A DNA stretch of 39,802 nt from an uncultured Bacteroidaceae bacterium. Lineage in GTDB: Bacteria > Bacteroidota > Bacteroidia > Bacteroidales > Bacteroidaceae. Position numbers and translations under genes: made by a program. The notes below the pieces were generated by a model. That model saw nothing but the letters and a program-made list of their open reading frames with translations. It searched no databases and was not told the DNA's origin. Shown in pieces: positions 25,698-35,860 of the stretch (position 1 is its first letter; the number at the start of each line of letters is the position of its first letter). The DNA lies in the NCBI GenBank assembly GCA_905233765.1, contig CAJOCU010000032.1, forward strand, positions 1 to 39,802, in the 5' to 3' direction.

Positions 25698-27859
25698 TTA
25701 CTCCTTGCCGAGTAAGAGCTTCATCATTTCAACAGCGGCTTTGGCCACGCTGGTACCGGGGCCGAAGACGGCAGCGACACCGGACTTGTAGAGGAAGTCG
25801 TAGTCCTGGGCGGGGATGACACCGCCGGCGATGACCATGATGTCCTCGCGGCCGAGCTTCTTCAGCTCCTCGATGAGCTGCGGGATGAGGGTCTTGTGAC
25901 CCGCTGCCAATGAGGAGGCACCGACGATGTTGACGTCGTTCTCTACAGCCTCGCGAGCTGCCTCAGCGGGCGTCTGGAAGAGCGGACCCATATCGACGTC
26001 GAAGCCGCAGTCAGCGTAACCTGTGGCAACAACCTTTGCGCCGCGGTCGTGACCGTCCTGACCCATCTTGGCAACCATGATACGAGGACGACGGCCCTCC
26101 TGTTTTGCGAACTCTTCGGTGAGGCGGCAGCGAAGTCTGCATCGGCCTTGCTTTCTGAACTATACACGCCTGAAATGGTTCTGATGACTGCTTTGTAACG
26201 GCCCACGACAGCTTCGCAGGCATCACTGATTTCGCCGAGGGTGGCACGGTGGCCGGCGGCGGTGACGGCGAGGTCGAGGAGGTTGTGCTCCGAACGCTTG
26301 CCATCGGCAAACTCCTGCACGCAGGCGGTGATGGCTGCGAGGTCCTTCTTGACCTGCTCGTTGTCGCGCTTGGCGCGGAGCTGCTTCAAGGACTCCTCCT
26401 GCTGCAGACGCACGGCGGTGTTGTCGATCTCGAGGATGTCGATGGGATCTTCGTGCTCAAGACGATACTTGTTCACGCCGACGATGGTCTGCACGCCGCT
26501 GTCGATGCGAGCCTGGGTGCGGGCTGCTGCTTCCTCGATACGCATCTTGGGCAGACCGGTCTCGATAGCCTTGGCCATACCGCCAAGCTTCTCGATCTCC
26601 TGGATGTGCTCCCATGCCTTGAGGTACAGCTCCTGTGTCAGCTTCTCGACATAGTAGGAACCTGCCCACGGGTCGATGTGCTTGCACACCTGTGTCTCGT
26701 TCTGGATGTAGATCTGCGTGTTACGGGCAATACGGGCGCTGAAGTCCGTAGGCAGTGCGATAGCCTCGTCGAGGGCGTTGGTGTGCAGCGACTGGGTGTG
26801 TCCCAGCACGGCAGCCATAGCCTCGATACAGGTGCGACCCACGTTGTTGAAGGGATCCTGCTCGGTGAGCGACCAACCGGAAGTCTGGGAGTGGGTACGC
26901 AGTGCCATGGACTTGGGGTTCTTGGCGCCGAAGCTCTTGACGATCTTGGCCCAGAGCAGACGGCCTGCACGCATCTTGGCGATTTCCATGAAGTGGTTTA
27001 CACCAATAGCCCAGAAGAAACTGAGGCGGGGTGCGAAGGCATCCACATCGATGCCGGCGTTGATACCGGCGCGGAGGTAGTCCATACCGTCGGCCAGCGT
27101 GTAAGCCAGCTCGATGTCGGCGGTGGCACCAGCCTCCTGCATGTGGTAGCCGGAGATGGAGATGCTGTTGAACTTCGGCATCTTCTGCGAGGTGTACTCA
27201 AAGATGTCGGCGATGATCTTCATGGAGAAGGCGGGCGGGTAGATGTAAGTGTTACGCACCATGAACTCCTTGAGAATGTCGTTCTGGATGGTACCAGCCA
27301 TCTCTTCGAGCTTGGCGCCCTGCTCCAGACCGGCGTTGATGTAGAAGGCGAGCACGGGAAGCACGCCGCCGTTCATGGTCATGGAGACGGACATCTTATT
27401 CAAAGGTATGCCTGCGAAGAGCACCTTCATGTTCTCGAGGGAGCAGATGCTCACACCCGCCTTACCGACATCACCCACGACGCGGGCGTTGTCGGGGTCG
27501 TAGCCACGGTGTGTGGGCAGGTCGAAGGCCACGGAAAGACCTTTCTGACCGCTGGCCAGGTTACGACGATAGAAGGCGTTGGACTCTTCGGCGGTGGAGA
27601 AACCGGCGTACTGACGGATCGTCCACGGGCGGAAGGGGTACATCATGCTGTATGGGCCACGAAGGAACGGAGGAATACCGGCAGCGAAGTCGAGGTGTTC
27701 CATGCCTTCGAGGTCTTCCTTCGTATAAACGGGCTGAATATCAATCTGCTCAGGAGTCTTCCAGTTGGCAGTGATGCCATTCTCCTTTTGCCATTGCTGG
27801 CCATTCTTCTGTTCGATGCCAGCAAATATGTCTATGTTCTTAAAATCAATGCGTGCCAT
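25698..27859 (-). pseudogene. mutB: Methylmalonyl-CoA mutase large subunit, one frameshift
   Basis: The B12-dependent subunit that rearranges succinyl-CoA and (R)-methylmalonyl-CoA in propionate formation. The catalytic barrel (27859 down to about 26130) begins [14 protein letters not shown] and contains [40 protein letters not shown] and [12 protein letters not shown]. It reads in one frame to KADADFAA, then the frame shifts by -1 within 26121-26137. The B12 domain follows in the other frame ([15 protein letters not shown], then [19 protein letters not shown] with the cobalt-ligand His) and ends KLLLGKE at 25698. Restoring one base gives 720 aa, the normal family length. As written, the gene makes a 638-aa product without the B12 domain. 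An assembly indel is as likely as a true mutation. Its ATG is 2 bases after the mutA stop. Confidence 0.93.
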
Positions 27860-27861
27860 AA

Positions 27862-29724
27862 TCAGATACCAAGTTTTGCGTTCAACTCTTTCAGCGTCTT
27901 GAGCTGGTCAACACGCACATGGATGAAGTTCTCGATGCCGGCAGCCTTGAGGTCTTCCGAGCAAGCGGGGGCGCCTGCGATGATGAAGATAGCCTTGGGG
28001 TCGGCAGCCTTGAGGGCATTGAAAGCGGGGATGCCGTAGTCTGCATACTCATCGTCGCTGGAGCAGAGCACCACGATGTCGGCACCTGCCTTGACGGCAG
28101 CCTCAACACCTTCCTCCACAGTGGGGAAGCCGAGGTTGTCGATGACCTTGTAACCGGCAGCGGCGAGGAAGTTGCAGCTGAACTGTGCACGAGCCTGACG
28201 CATAGCCAGGTTGCCGATGGTCAGCATGAAAGCGATGGGCTGCTTGGCGGCCTTCTCGGTGGTGAGGCGCAGTGTCTCGAAGTCGGAGGCGAGGCGACTG
28301 GTCTTCAATGCGGGCACATCGGGATCGCTGGAGTGCTTGCAGGTGCAGTCGCAAGCGAGCGGCTCCTTGCCTTCGCTCGTCTCGGTGAAATTCGGGAACT
28401 GGTTGGTGCCCAGCAGGAACTCCTTACGCTTACCGGCATTAGCGTGGCGGGAAGCGTCGGTGCCGTTGATGGCCTCCTGGATCTTACCTTCCTTGACAGC
28501 AGCGAGGAAACCGCCCTCTTCCTCTACGGCGAGGAACAGTTTCCAGGCTTCCTTGGCGATGGCCACAGTCAGCTCTTCTACGAAGTAGGAACCACCGCTG
28601 ACATCAACGATCTTGTCGAAGTGGCATTCTTCCTTCAGCAGCAGCTGCTGGTTGCGGGCGATGCGCTCAGCAAATTCAGTTGGTGTCTCATAAGGAACAT
28701 CGAAGGGCGTAACGACCACGGAGTGAACGCCAGCGAGGGCGGCGGACATTGTCTCGGTCTGCGAGCGGAGCATGTTCACGTAGCTGTCGAAGACGGTCAT
28801 ATTGTAGGTCGTGGTGGCTGCATTGATGACCATCTTGCAAGCGCAGTCGCACTTGGGCTCGTACTGCTTCACAATCTGTGCCCAGAGCATACGGGCTGCA
28901 CGGAACTTGGCAATCTCCATGAAGTAGTTGCCGCCGATGCCCATATAGAACTTGATCTTCTTTGCGGCAAGATCGACAGGTACGCCTGCGTTGATGAGCT
29001 GCTCCAGGTATTCCTTACCCCAGGCGAGGGCGTAGCCCAGTTCCTGATAGACATAGGCACCGCTGTTGCAGAGCAAATCGCTGTGTACCATCACGCAACG
29101 CAAGCCGGGGAAGTCCTTCAGCTTCTCAACTAGCTTGGGCATGTCGGGAAGAAGCATCGTGGTGTCCTTGCCCTTCATCAGCATCCGCTCGATGGGGTCA
29201 AAACCGATGCCGCCCACGATTTTCTCGCGGTCGTAACCCTTCTTGTCGTAGTAAGCGACAAGGATGTCGGCCAGCTCGAGCACATGGCGCTGACAGGTGC
29301 GGAAGCTCACTTCCACGATGTCGCAGCAAATGCCGTCGAGCAGCGTCTCGATGAACTCGGCACTCACCTTGTCGCCCGGAATGCGGAAGCCGAGGGAGTC
29401 GATGCCTTTGTTGAGGATGTCCAGCGCCTTGGCGTTGGCTTCCTTGGGATCTGTGACAACGATGTTCTGGCGAACGTACCACGCATTGTTGTCCTTCTTG
29501 TTGCCGCGCACGAAGGGAAACTCGCCCGGAAGGGCGTTGACGGTGGGCAACTTGTCCACGTCTTCCTTCAAATAGAACGGCTGCATGGAGAAACCTTCGT
29601 TGGTTCTCCAGACCATTTTCTTCTCGTAGTCAGCACCCTTTAGATCGACTTCGATCTTGTCGCGCCATTCTTGGCGGGTTGGGGCGGTGAAGTCCGCGAA
29701 GAGTTTTTCTTTACTATCTGCCAT
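27862..29724 (-). CDS. mutA: Methylmalonyl-CoA mutase small subunit
   Basis: The partner of MutB in the heterodimeric mutase. The 620-aa protein has the mutase barrel at the N-terminus ([22 protein letters not shown] in part, [37 protein letters not shown]) and a Rossmann-like C-terminal domain that resembles the B12 domain but lacks the DxHxxG motif, as expected for the non-catalytic subunit. A Cys-rich insert lies near 455-462 (CDCTCKH), with another Cys cluster near 291-295 (CDCAC), which is less usual. Promoter at 29784-29815; cotranscribed with mutB. Confidence 0.94.
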   Translation of the reverse strand: MADSKEKLFADFTAPTRQEWRDKIEVDLKGADYEKKMVWRTNEGFSMQPFYLKEDVDKLPTVNALPGEFPFVRGNKKDNNAWYVRQNIVVTDPKEANAKALDILNKGIDSLGFRIPGDKVSAEFIETLLDGICCDIVEVSFRTCQRHVLELADILVAYYDKKGYDREKIVGGIGFDPIERMLMKGKDTTMLLPDMPKLVEKLKDFPGLRCVMVHSDLLCNSGAYVYQELGYALAWGKEYLEQLINAGVPVDLAAKKIKFYMGIGGNYFMEIAKFRAARMLWAQIVKQYEPKCDCACKMVINAATTTYNMTVFDSYVNMLRSQTETMSAALAGVHSVVVTPFDVPYETPTEFAERIARNQQLLLKEECHFDKIVDVSGGSYFVEELTVAIAKEAWKLFLAVEEEGGFLAAVKEGKIQEAINGTDASRHANAGKRKEFLLGTNQFPNFTETSEGKEPLACDCTCKHSSDPDVPALKTSRLASDFETLRLTTEKAAKQPIAFMLTIGNLAMRQARAQFSCNFLAAAGYKVIDNLGFPTVEEGVEAAVKAGADIVVLCSSDDEYADYGIPAFNALKAADPKAIFIIAGAPACSEDLKAAGIENFIHVRVDQLKTLKELNAKLGI

Positions 29725-29730
29725 AGTAGA

Positions 29731-29755
29731 GTTGAATGTTTAAGGTTTAAAGTGT
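29731..29755 (-). repeat. Heptad repeats in the mutA leader
   Basis: In the sense direction ACTTTAA, ACCTTAA, ACATTCA follow each other without gaps, just before the mutA ATG. The same ACNTTAA unit occurs before the BNR-4 gene and corA. Confidence 0.6.
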
Positions 29756-29783
29756 AATGTATTTGTTCTTTCTAAAATGCGGA

Positions 29784-29815
29784 CAAAGATAAGCAAGTTT
29801 GTTGGAGCGGCCAAA
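29784..29815 (-). promoter_or_regulatory. Promoter of mutA-mutB
   Basis: On the minus strand TTTG, 20 bases, then TATCTTTG. The predicted transcript start is about 55 bases before the mutA ATG. Confidence 0.8.
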
Positions 29816-29868
29816 TTTGCGAGAAGAAAAGTTCGTGCGCGTACCTATTTTTCATTTGTATGATGCCT

Positions 29869-30369
29869 TCACACCTCACTGCGGGGTATTTCTATGACCT
29901 CCAAATCTCGAAAAGTGCCTTCTTCTACGGTCATTCTCACAAGCGTTCGAACCTGATGCCAACCTTGCAACCCTGCAGCTCCCGGATTGATGTGCAATAG
30001 ACCTAGCTGCTTGTCGTATTGCACTTTTAGAATGTGGCTATGTCCGCAAATGAACAGCTTAGGCGGACGTGCAAAGAGTTGGTTCCGAATACTCCAATCA
30101 TATCTACCGGGATAGCCGCCGATGTGCGTCATCAACACATCGGCACCCTCGCAGTTCCAGCGCAGCATCTTGGGGAACATACGTCGCAAGTCGCCACCAT
30201 CGCAATTGCCGACCACGGCACGCAATGGCCGAAAAGCCGCCAGACGATCAGCAAGCTCTGTGCTACCGATGTCGCCAGCATGCCAGATCTCATCGCACTC
30301 TTCGAAATACGTGAGATAGCGCTCATCCCAATAAGCATGGCTGTCGGAAAGGATTCCTATGCGTTTCAT
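29869..30369 (-). CDS. YfcE/MJ0936-type metallophosphoesterase
   Basis: A 166-aa calcineurin-like phosphodiesterase of the YfcE family, a cytoplasmic metal-dependent enzyme that cleaves phosphodiesters; the natural substrate is unclear. All motifs are present: ILSDSHAY (D-x-H), WHAGDIGST (G-D), VVGNCDGGD (G-N-x-D), MTHIGGYPG (H) and ICGHSH (G-H-x-H). I start it at 30369 (MKRIGILSDSHAYWD), matching the family; 15 more open codons upstream overlap the -7 box. The -7 box ends only 4 bases before this ATG, so the transcript may be nearly leaderless. Confidence 0.9.
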   Translation of the reverse strand: MKRIGILSDSHAYWDERYLTYFEECDEIWHAGDIGSTELADRLAAFRPLRAVVGNCDGGDLRRMFPKMLRWNCEGADVLMTHIGGYPGRYDWSIRNQLFARPPKLFICGHSHILKVQYDKQLGLLHINPGAAGLQGWHQVRTLVRMTVEEGTFRDLEVIEIPRSEV

Positions 30370-30373
30370 GGCG

Positions 30374-30381
30374 CAAAGATA
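30374..30381 (-). promoter_or_regulatory. -7 box directly before the YfcE-like gene
   Basis: TATCTTTG on the minus strand with CGCC between it and the ATG. Bacteroidetes transcripts begin a few bases after this box, so the mRNA would start at or next to the start codon. Confidence 0.55.
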
Positions 30382-30418
30382 CGCTTTATTTGGTAAAAGA
30401 GAATGCCTATTCACAAAA

Positions 30419-30450
30419 ACTTTAAACTTTAAACATTAAACATTAAACTT
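30419..30450 (+). repeat. Heptad repeats upstream of the BNR-4 gene
   Basis: ACTTTAA twice, ACATTAA twice and part of a fifth copy, without gaps. They cover the -33 area of the promoter whose -7 box is at 30457-30464. Confidence 0.7.
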
Positions 30451-30456
30451 TTTTAC

Positions 30457-30464
30457 TACCTTTG
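30457..30464 (+). promoter_or_regulatory. -7 box of the BNR-4 gene
   Basis: TACCTTTG on the plus strand, 36 bases before the ATG at 30501. No TTG at -33; the heptad repeats occupy that position. Confidence 0.6.
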
Positions 30465-30500
30465 TCGCCAGAAAGCAGATAAACTCAAATAAATACAACG

Positions 30501-33500
30501 ATGAAACGGTATTTTTTTCCATTTTTGATGGCTGTTGCTGCGGTCCTTTCAGCAGCTGCTCAAGACATTTATAGCGGCACGGTCGTAGCCGAGGAAGGCG
30601 CTTGGTGCTGGTTTGCCGACCCGCGCGCACTGCATTATGAAAACGCAGCCGGCACGATCAATGCCACATACATCGGCTACATTGATGTGCATGGTAATGT
30701 CAAGGCTACCCAGTACGACTGGGTGAAACAGCGCAAGACAGACATCCTCATCCGCAGCTACTTCCAACCCGATGATCATAACAACCCCACCTTCGTGGTG
30801 CTGCCCGACGAACGTGTGATGATCTTCTACACACGTCACACAGATGAGGCTAAGATCTGGTACCGGATCTCCAAAAAGGCAGGTGACATCAGCTATCTGG
30901 GCGAGGAGAAGTATCTTGCGACGGCCAACAACACCACCTATCCCTCGCCTTTTATATTAAGCGACGATCCTGACCACATCTATCTCTGCTGGCGCGGTAT
31001 CGGTTGGCATCCGACGATTGCACGCATCACGATGCCCGACGAGGATGACAACTGCTCGTTCGATTTCGGCCCCAAACAAATCGTGCAGAGCTTGAATGGG
31101 GCTTCGGGGGTTCGTCCTTACGCTAAGTACCAAAGCAATGGAGAGGACAAAATCTATCTTAGCTACACCTCCACCCATCCGGACAACGAGGGTACCAACT
31201 GGCTTTACTTCAATGTGATCGATATCAACAACGGCAACGGCCCCATCCTGCGCGACATTAAGGGAACAGAGCTGAAGAAGGTGGCTGACGGCCCTTTCAA
31301 TGTGAATAAGACCGACTCCTACGCCAGCAGCTATCCATACACCATCGTTGACAAGACCTCCGATATCCGTAACTGGGTGTGGCAAGTAGCCTTAGACAAG
31401 GACGAGAATCCTGTCATTGCCTTCCCGCACATTGACGGCGGCAAAACAAATCATTGGTATTGGTACGGCCGCTGGACAGGTACGGAATGGAAACGTGTTA
31501 CAGTGTCCAGCGCTGGCCATGCCTTCCACCAGAACTGGAACAGCACCGAGCGCTGCTACAGCGGCGGCATGAGCCTCGACCCCGACAACATCAACGATCT
31601 CTATCTCTCCATTCCCACCAAGGACGGTGCTTACGATAGAGATGGTGTATATGAGATATGGAAGTACACCATCGCTGACGACGGCACAGTGAGCGCTGGC
31701 GAGCAGATTACCCGCAATTCCACGAAGAATAACTTCCGCCCTTATGTCATCCCGGGAAGCAAGAACTCCCCCATGCGTTTAGGGTGGGTGAACGGCGACT
31801 ATTATTATTGGATGGTCAACAAGAATTATCCCAAGGGCTATCCTACGGACATCCGCTGCGACTATGCGTGGCAGGAGGAGCTGACGAAGGAAGATGAAGA
31901 AGCTCCCCGCACTGATTGCTGGTGTCTCGACAAGAACAAGACGCTGAGCCTGGCTTTCGCCATGAACGCCTCGAAGTATGACAGCAGCACTCTCTTCACT
32001 TTGGGGAACATGACCTATTCGCTGGATGCCGATTGCTACCCCGTCATCACCATCGGCAACGCCACCTTCCGCAGCCAGAACCGCTTGCTCACCAGCGACG
32101 ACTGGGCTACTGGGAGTACAGGTACCAGCGGCGATAACCATCCCACAAAGCTGACCACATGGGTGCTCACGCTGACTTATGACGGCCAGGTGCTGACCAC
32201 CTATCGCAATGGCCTCGTGGATCAGGTCATCGAGACCACAGAACTCGAAGGGGGCACCGCCGAAGCCTATGGCGATGAATATCCGCACACACTGCTGAGC
32301 CAGAGCGACTACTACGCCTGCGCCTCGCCCATCACCGTGCAGAGTCTGGTGAAGACAATTCTGGCAGCGCTTGAAGCCGAGAAGGCCAAGAACGCCCTCG
32401 CGATGCTCGACCTGCCCACGGAGACGCGCACCGATTTGGTGCTGCCCACCTCCAAGCTCGGGCTGGACATTACATGGACCTCAGACAACGAGCAGGTGCT
32501 CAGCAGCACCGGCGTACTCTATCCCACGACCAAGGAAACGCCTGTCACGCTCACGGCCACCATCGGCGACGACTCCCGCATCTTCGAGGTGAAGGTCCTG
32601 GCCCGCGACATTGCACAGAACCTGCGCTATGAGTTGCCTGAGGCACTTGATATGACCAAGAACACAGCTGCCGGCTTCTCGACCAACAAGTATGGTCTCA
32701 CCCCGGAAGGAGTCCTCCGCGGCCTGCGTTCCTATACCGTCCTGCTCACCGCCAACGCCAAGACGATGCTGAAGCAGCCGCGCTTCTACGACTTCGGCAG
32801 CGGCAGTGGCAACAGCCTCTTCCTGCGCGCTGATGCCCTTTCGGCAGGCGTGAAGTACAACGGTGGGACCACTACAATGGTCACCAGCACCACCAAGCTC
32901 GAGGCTGGCAAGGACTATAAACTCGCCGTCACCTACGATGCCGCCACGCGCAAGACCACTATATATATTAATGGTATAGAAGATGCCAGCGGCACTGCCA
33001 ACCAAGTGGAGGGCTACCAGCTTGCTGAACTGGCTGCCGACACGCGCAACTACATCGGTCGCACGCAGTGGTGGGACGGATCTTATGCCGCCGACAATCA
33101 GGACTTCTGCGGTACTATCGATGACTTACGATTCTACGATGTATGCCTCACACAAAAGGAGATCTGCACGTTGCAGGATATCCCCTACGAAGAAAAGGAA
33201 TACCCCACCACCTTCATCAACGGCGACTTCGAAGCCACCTACGCCCCGATGGCAGACTCCGGCGTCAACAGCGACCGCGCTATCTATGTGCCCGAAGGCT
33301 GGACGGTGGATTATGCGCCGCGTGATGTGAACGACCTCACCGCCTTCGCCAACGGAGACAAGTACTACAGCCAGTTTTTCGCCTCTAAGCCCCAGAATAG
33401 TAATGGCGGAGAACATACCCTCTGGATCCGTCAGCGCTGGGGAGAAAGCATCCTCAATTTCTATCAAGAGTTGAAGCCCGAAGCCGGTAATTACACCCTT

Positions 33501-33869
33501 ACGGCCGACATCTTTGCTACCGCCAATAACGCCAATAAGGCCACCGTGTATGTCGGGGGCATTACGCGCACTGTCTCTGCTCTCAGCCAGTGGCAAACCG
33601 TCACCATCAACTTTGAGACCGACGGCGAGACACCTATCACCATTGGCGCCAAGGCCGATCACCAAGCCGATGAGTTCATATGCGGATTTGATAATTTTGT
33701 CCTTGTGAAGAATGGCCCCGTGAGAATAGAATCCATCGACAAAGGACAGAAGGCTATGGACATAGAATCAACAAATAGGAAATGGTATGACATGAGCGGT
33801 CGTCGTATAAATCCCGCCTCGATACAAAAGGGCATCTATATAAGCGGTACTCGGAAAATCGCCAAATAA
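30501..33869 (+). CDS. Secreted BNR-4 repeat protein with T9SS tail (probable polysaccharide-active protein)
   Basis: A 1122-aa exported protein. The signal peptide is MKRYFFPFLMAVAAVLSAAAQ. Residues 25-430 form a BNR-4-type propeller (GAWCWFADPRALHY at the start, FRPYVIPGSKNSPMRLGWVNG at the end). Proteins of this fold include ulvan lyases and other polysaccharide lyases or hydrolases, so cleavage of a plant or algal glycan is likely but not shown. Then come a ConA/LamG-like region (about 455-600), a bacterial Ig-like domain with ITWTSDNEQVLSS (600-690), a LamG domain with ARKTTIYINGIEDA and YIGRTQWW (700-890), a CBM-like jelly roll beginning FINGDFEATYAPM (900-1070), and a T9SS type A tail (WYDMSGRRINPASIQKGIYI, 1093-1122). 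Only 25 bases separate it from topB. Confidence 0.85.
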   Translation: MKRYFFPFLMAVAAVLSAAAQDIYSGTVVAEEGAWCWFADPRALHYENAAGTINATYIGYIDVHGNVKATQYDWVKQRKTDILIRSYFQPDDHNNPTFVVLPDERVMIFYTRHTDEAKIWYRISKKAGDISYLGEEKYLATANNTTYPSPFILSDDPDHIYLCWRGIGWHPTIARITMPDEDDNCSFDFGPKQIVQSLNGASGVRPYAKYQSNGEDKIYLSYTSTHPDNEGTNWLYFNVIDINNGNGPILRDIKGTELKKVADGPFNVNKTDSYASSYPYTIVDKTSDIRNWVWQVALDKDENPVIAFPHIDGGKTNHWYWYGRWTGTEWKRVTVSSAGHAFHQNWNSTERCYSGGMSLDPDNINDLYLSIPTKDGAYDRDGVYEIWKYTIADDGTVSAGEQITRNSTKNNFRPYVIPGSKNSPMRLGWVNGDYYYWMVNKNYPKGYPTDIRCDYAWQEELTKEDEEAPRTDCWCLDKNKTLSLAFAMNASKYDSSTLFTLGNMTYSLDADCYPVITIGNATFRSQNRLLTSDDWATGSTGTSGDNHPTKLTTWVLTLTYDGQVLTTYRNGLVDQVIETTELEGGTAEAYGDEYPHTLLSQSDYYACASPITVQSLVKTILAALEAEKAKNALAMLDLPTETRTDLVLPTSKLGLDITWTSDNEQVLSSTGVLYPTTKETPVTLTATIGDDSRIFEVKVLARDIAQNLRYELPEALDMTKNTAAGFSTNKYGLTPEGVLRGLRSYTVLLTANAKTMLKQPRFYDFGSGSGNSLFLRADALSAGVKYNGGTTTMVTSTTKLEAGKDYKLAVTYDAATRKTTIYINGIEDASGTANQVEGYQLAELAADTRNYIGRTQWWDGSYAADNQDFCGTIDDLRFYDVCLTQKEICTLQDIPYEEKEYPTTFINGDFEATYAPMADSGVNSDRAIYVPEGWTVDYAPRDVNDLTAFANGDKYYSQFFASKPQNSNGGEHTLWIRQRWGESILNFYQELKPEAGNYTLTADIFATANNANKATVYVGGITRTVSALSQWQTVTINFETDGETPITIGAKADHQADEFICGFDNFVLVKNGPVRIESIDKGQKAMDIESTNRKWYDMSGRRINPASIQKGIYISGTRKIAK

Positions 33870-33894
33870 ACAATTGTAAAATCGTACAATCTAT

Positions 33895-35781
33895 ATGATT
33901 GTTTGCATAGCAGAAAAGCCATCGGTGGCGCGCGATATAGCGAATGTCCTTGGCGCTAAGAACGATAGAGGCGGTTTCATCGAGGGAAACGGCTATCAGG
34001 TGACGTGGACGTTTGGTCATCTGTGCGAGTTGAAAGCGCCTGGCGAGTACTCTCCGATATGGAAGGCATGGAGCCTCTCGCAGCTGCCCATGATACCAGC
34101 GCGCTTCGGCATCAAACTGAAGGATGACAAAGGCATTGAGAAGCAGTTTGCCATCATTGAGAAGTTGATGCAGGCTGCCGACGGTATCATCAATTGTGGC
34201 GATGCAGGGCAGGAGGGTGAACTCATCCAGCGGTGGGTAATGCAGAAGGCGGGGGCTAAATGTCCGGTGCAGCGCCTGTGGATATCGTCGCTGACGGAGG
34301 AGGCTATCCGCGAAGGCTTCCAGACATTGAAGGATCAACTCGAATACCAAAGTCTCTATGAAGCAGGCCTTTGCCGAGCCATCGGCGACTGGATGCTCGG
34401 CATGAATGCCACGCGACTCTATACCCTCAAATACGGGCAAAACCGTCAGGTGCTCAGTATCGGACGTGTGCAGACCCCCACGTTGGCTCTCATCGTGAAC
34501 CGCCAGCATGAAATAGACAATTTCAAGCCTGAGACCTACTGGGTGTTGACAACTAAGTACCGCGATACGATCTTTTCTGCCGTCATGGAGGAAGGCGACC
34601 GGGGCTTCAAGACACAGGAGGACGGCGAGAAGGCCTTGGCTGCTATCCGCGAGCTACCTTTCACAGTCACTAGTGTAGAGAAGAAAGCAGGAAAGGAAGC
34701 TCCTCCAAGACTCTTTGACCTCACCTCGCTACAGGTGGAGTGCAATAAGAAGTTTGGCTACAGCGCTGAGCAAACGTTGCAACTTATTCAGAGCCTTTAT
34801 GAGAAGAAGGTGACGACATATCCGCGTGTGGACACCACCTATCTGCCCACAGATGTCTATCCCAAATGTTCTCAGATTCTGGCGGCGATGACACCCTATG
34901 CAGGTTTCATACAGCCGCTGATGGTTAAGGGCAAACCGCTGGTCAAGAATTCGAAGATATTCGATAACTCTAAGGTTACTGACCATCATGCTATCATCCC
35001 CACGCCAGTGCCAGTAACGAGTGTGGTCCTCACCAACTATGAGAAACGTGTATATGATCTCATTGCGCGCCGTTTCATCGGTGTTTTTTACCCCGAATGC
35101 AAGTTTGAGCAGACGACGGTGCTGGGGGAAGTCCGTTGCGAGGGCTTGAAGGCTGGGATTTTTGACGGCTTTGTCCCCTTCAAAGCCACAGGTAAGCGAA
35201 TTGTAGATCCTGCCTGGCGTGTATTGTGGGAGAAAAAGAAGGCGGCGGACGCCGAAGGCGCAGAGAACTCAGAGCCTGTTGAAGAATCCGAAAACACAGA
35301 GAATACCCTTCCGGCCTTTAAGAAAGGGGAAAGTGGCCCACATGAGCCCAACCTTGCAGAGAAGCAAACCACACCACCTAAGCCCTACACTGAGGCAACG
35401 CTTCTCCGCGCAATGGAAACGGCCGGCAAATTGGTGGAAGATGACGAGCTGCGCGATGCCCTCAAGGAGAATGGTATTGGACGCCCTTCTACCCGTGCTG
35501 CCATCATTGAAACGCTCTTTAAGCGCAACTACATCCGTCGTGTCCGAAAGAGCCTTGCACCGACAGCTACAGGTATTGAACTCATCAGCCTGATCCACGA
35601 GGAATTGCTAAAAAGTGCCGAACTCACCGGAATCTGGGAGAAGAAACTACGACAGATAGAGCGTCACGAATATGACGCAAAGACATTCATTGATGAACTA
35701 AAGCAGATGGTCTCTGATATTGTTCTCGCTGTCCTCAGTGACAATAGTAACCGTCATGTGACAACGGAGGCGACACAATAA
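33895..35781 (+). CDS. topB: DNA topoisomerase III (type IA)
   Basis: Relaxes and decatenates DNA by single-strand passage. The 628-aa protein starts MIVCIAEKPSVARDIANVLGA, the TOPRIM start with its Glu. The second TOPRIM motif reads CGDAGQEGELIQRW, with DAG in place of the DPD or DAD of many type IA enzymes; I recall the similar DAGTEGEL in other Bacteroidetes TopB proteins, so this is probably a lineage trait. The active-site Tyr is in VTTYPRVDTTYLP, and VTDHHAIIPT and NGIGRPSTRAAIIETL are present. It has an acidic linker near 450-485 and no C-terminal zinc fingers. A 6-bp hairpin (ATTGTA/TACAAT, 33873-33890) sits just before the ATG. Probable read-through from the BNR-4 gene. Confidence 0.93.
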   Translation: MIVCIAEKPSVARDIANVLGAKNDRGGFIEGNGYQVTWTFGHLCELKAPGEYSPIWKAWSLSQLPMIPARFGIKLKDDKGIEKQFAIIEKLMQAADGIINCGDAGQEGELIQRWVMQKAGAKCPVQRLWISSLTEEAIREGFQTLKDQLEYQSLYEAGLCRAIGDWMLGMNATRLYTLKYGQNRQVLSIGRVQTPTLALIVNRQHEIDNFKPETYWVLTTKYRDTIFSAVMEEGDRGFKTQEDGEKALAAIRELPFTVTSVEKKAGKEAPPRLFDLTSLQVECNKKFGYSAEQTLQLIQSLYEKKVTTYPRVDTTYLPTDVYPKCSQILAAMTPYAGFIQPLMVKGKPLVKNSKIFDNSKVTDHHAIIPTPVPVTSVVLTNYEKRVYDLIARRFIGVFYPECKFEQTTVLGEVRCEGLKAGIFDGFVPFKATGKRIVDPAWRVLWEKKKAADAEGAENSEPVEESENTENTLPAFKKGESGPHEPNLAEKQTTPPKPYTEATLLRAMETAGKLVEDDELRDALKENGIGRPSTRAAIIETLFKRNYIRRVRKSLAPTATGIELISLIHEELLKSAELTGIWEKKLRQIERHEYDAKTFIDELKQMVSDIVLAVLSDNSNRHVTTEATQ

Positions 35782-35860
35782 AGGATAAGGCGCGTGCGTT
35801 ATAAGAAGGGGATTACCCAAAAATCCTCTCGTGATGTGGAATGTTTTCTAGAATTCGCAG

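Noticed and set aside
25698..26078. A separate B12-binding subunit gene (split mutase)
   Set aside because: The frame opens inside conserved sequence ([15 protein letters not shown]), has no start signals, and one base restores a normal single-chain MutB.
26121..26137. Programmed ribosomal frameshift in mutB
   Set aside because: No slippery heptamer or downstream stem is visible, and programmed shifting is not known for this family.
26249..28039. 596-codon open frame on the plus strand
   Set aside because: Fully antisense to mutB, Leu/Gly/His/Val-rich without domains; a by-product of codon bias.
33873..33890. ATTGTA/TACAAT hairpin as a terminator of the BNR-4 gene
   Set aside because: The stem is short and AT-rich and no T-run follows; it may only influence topB translation.
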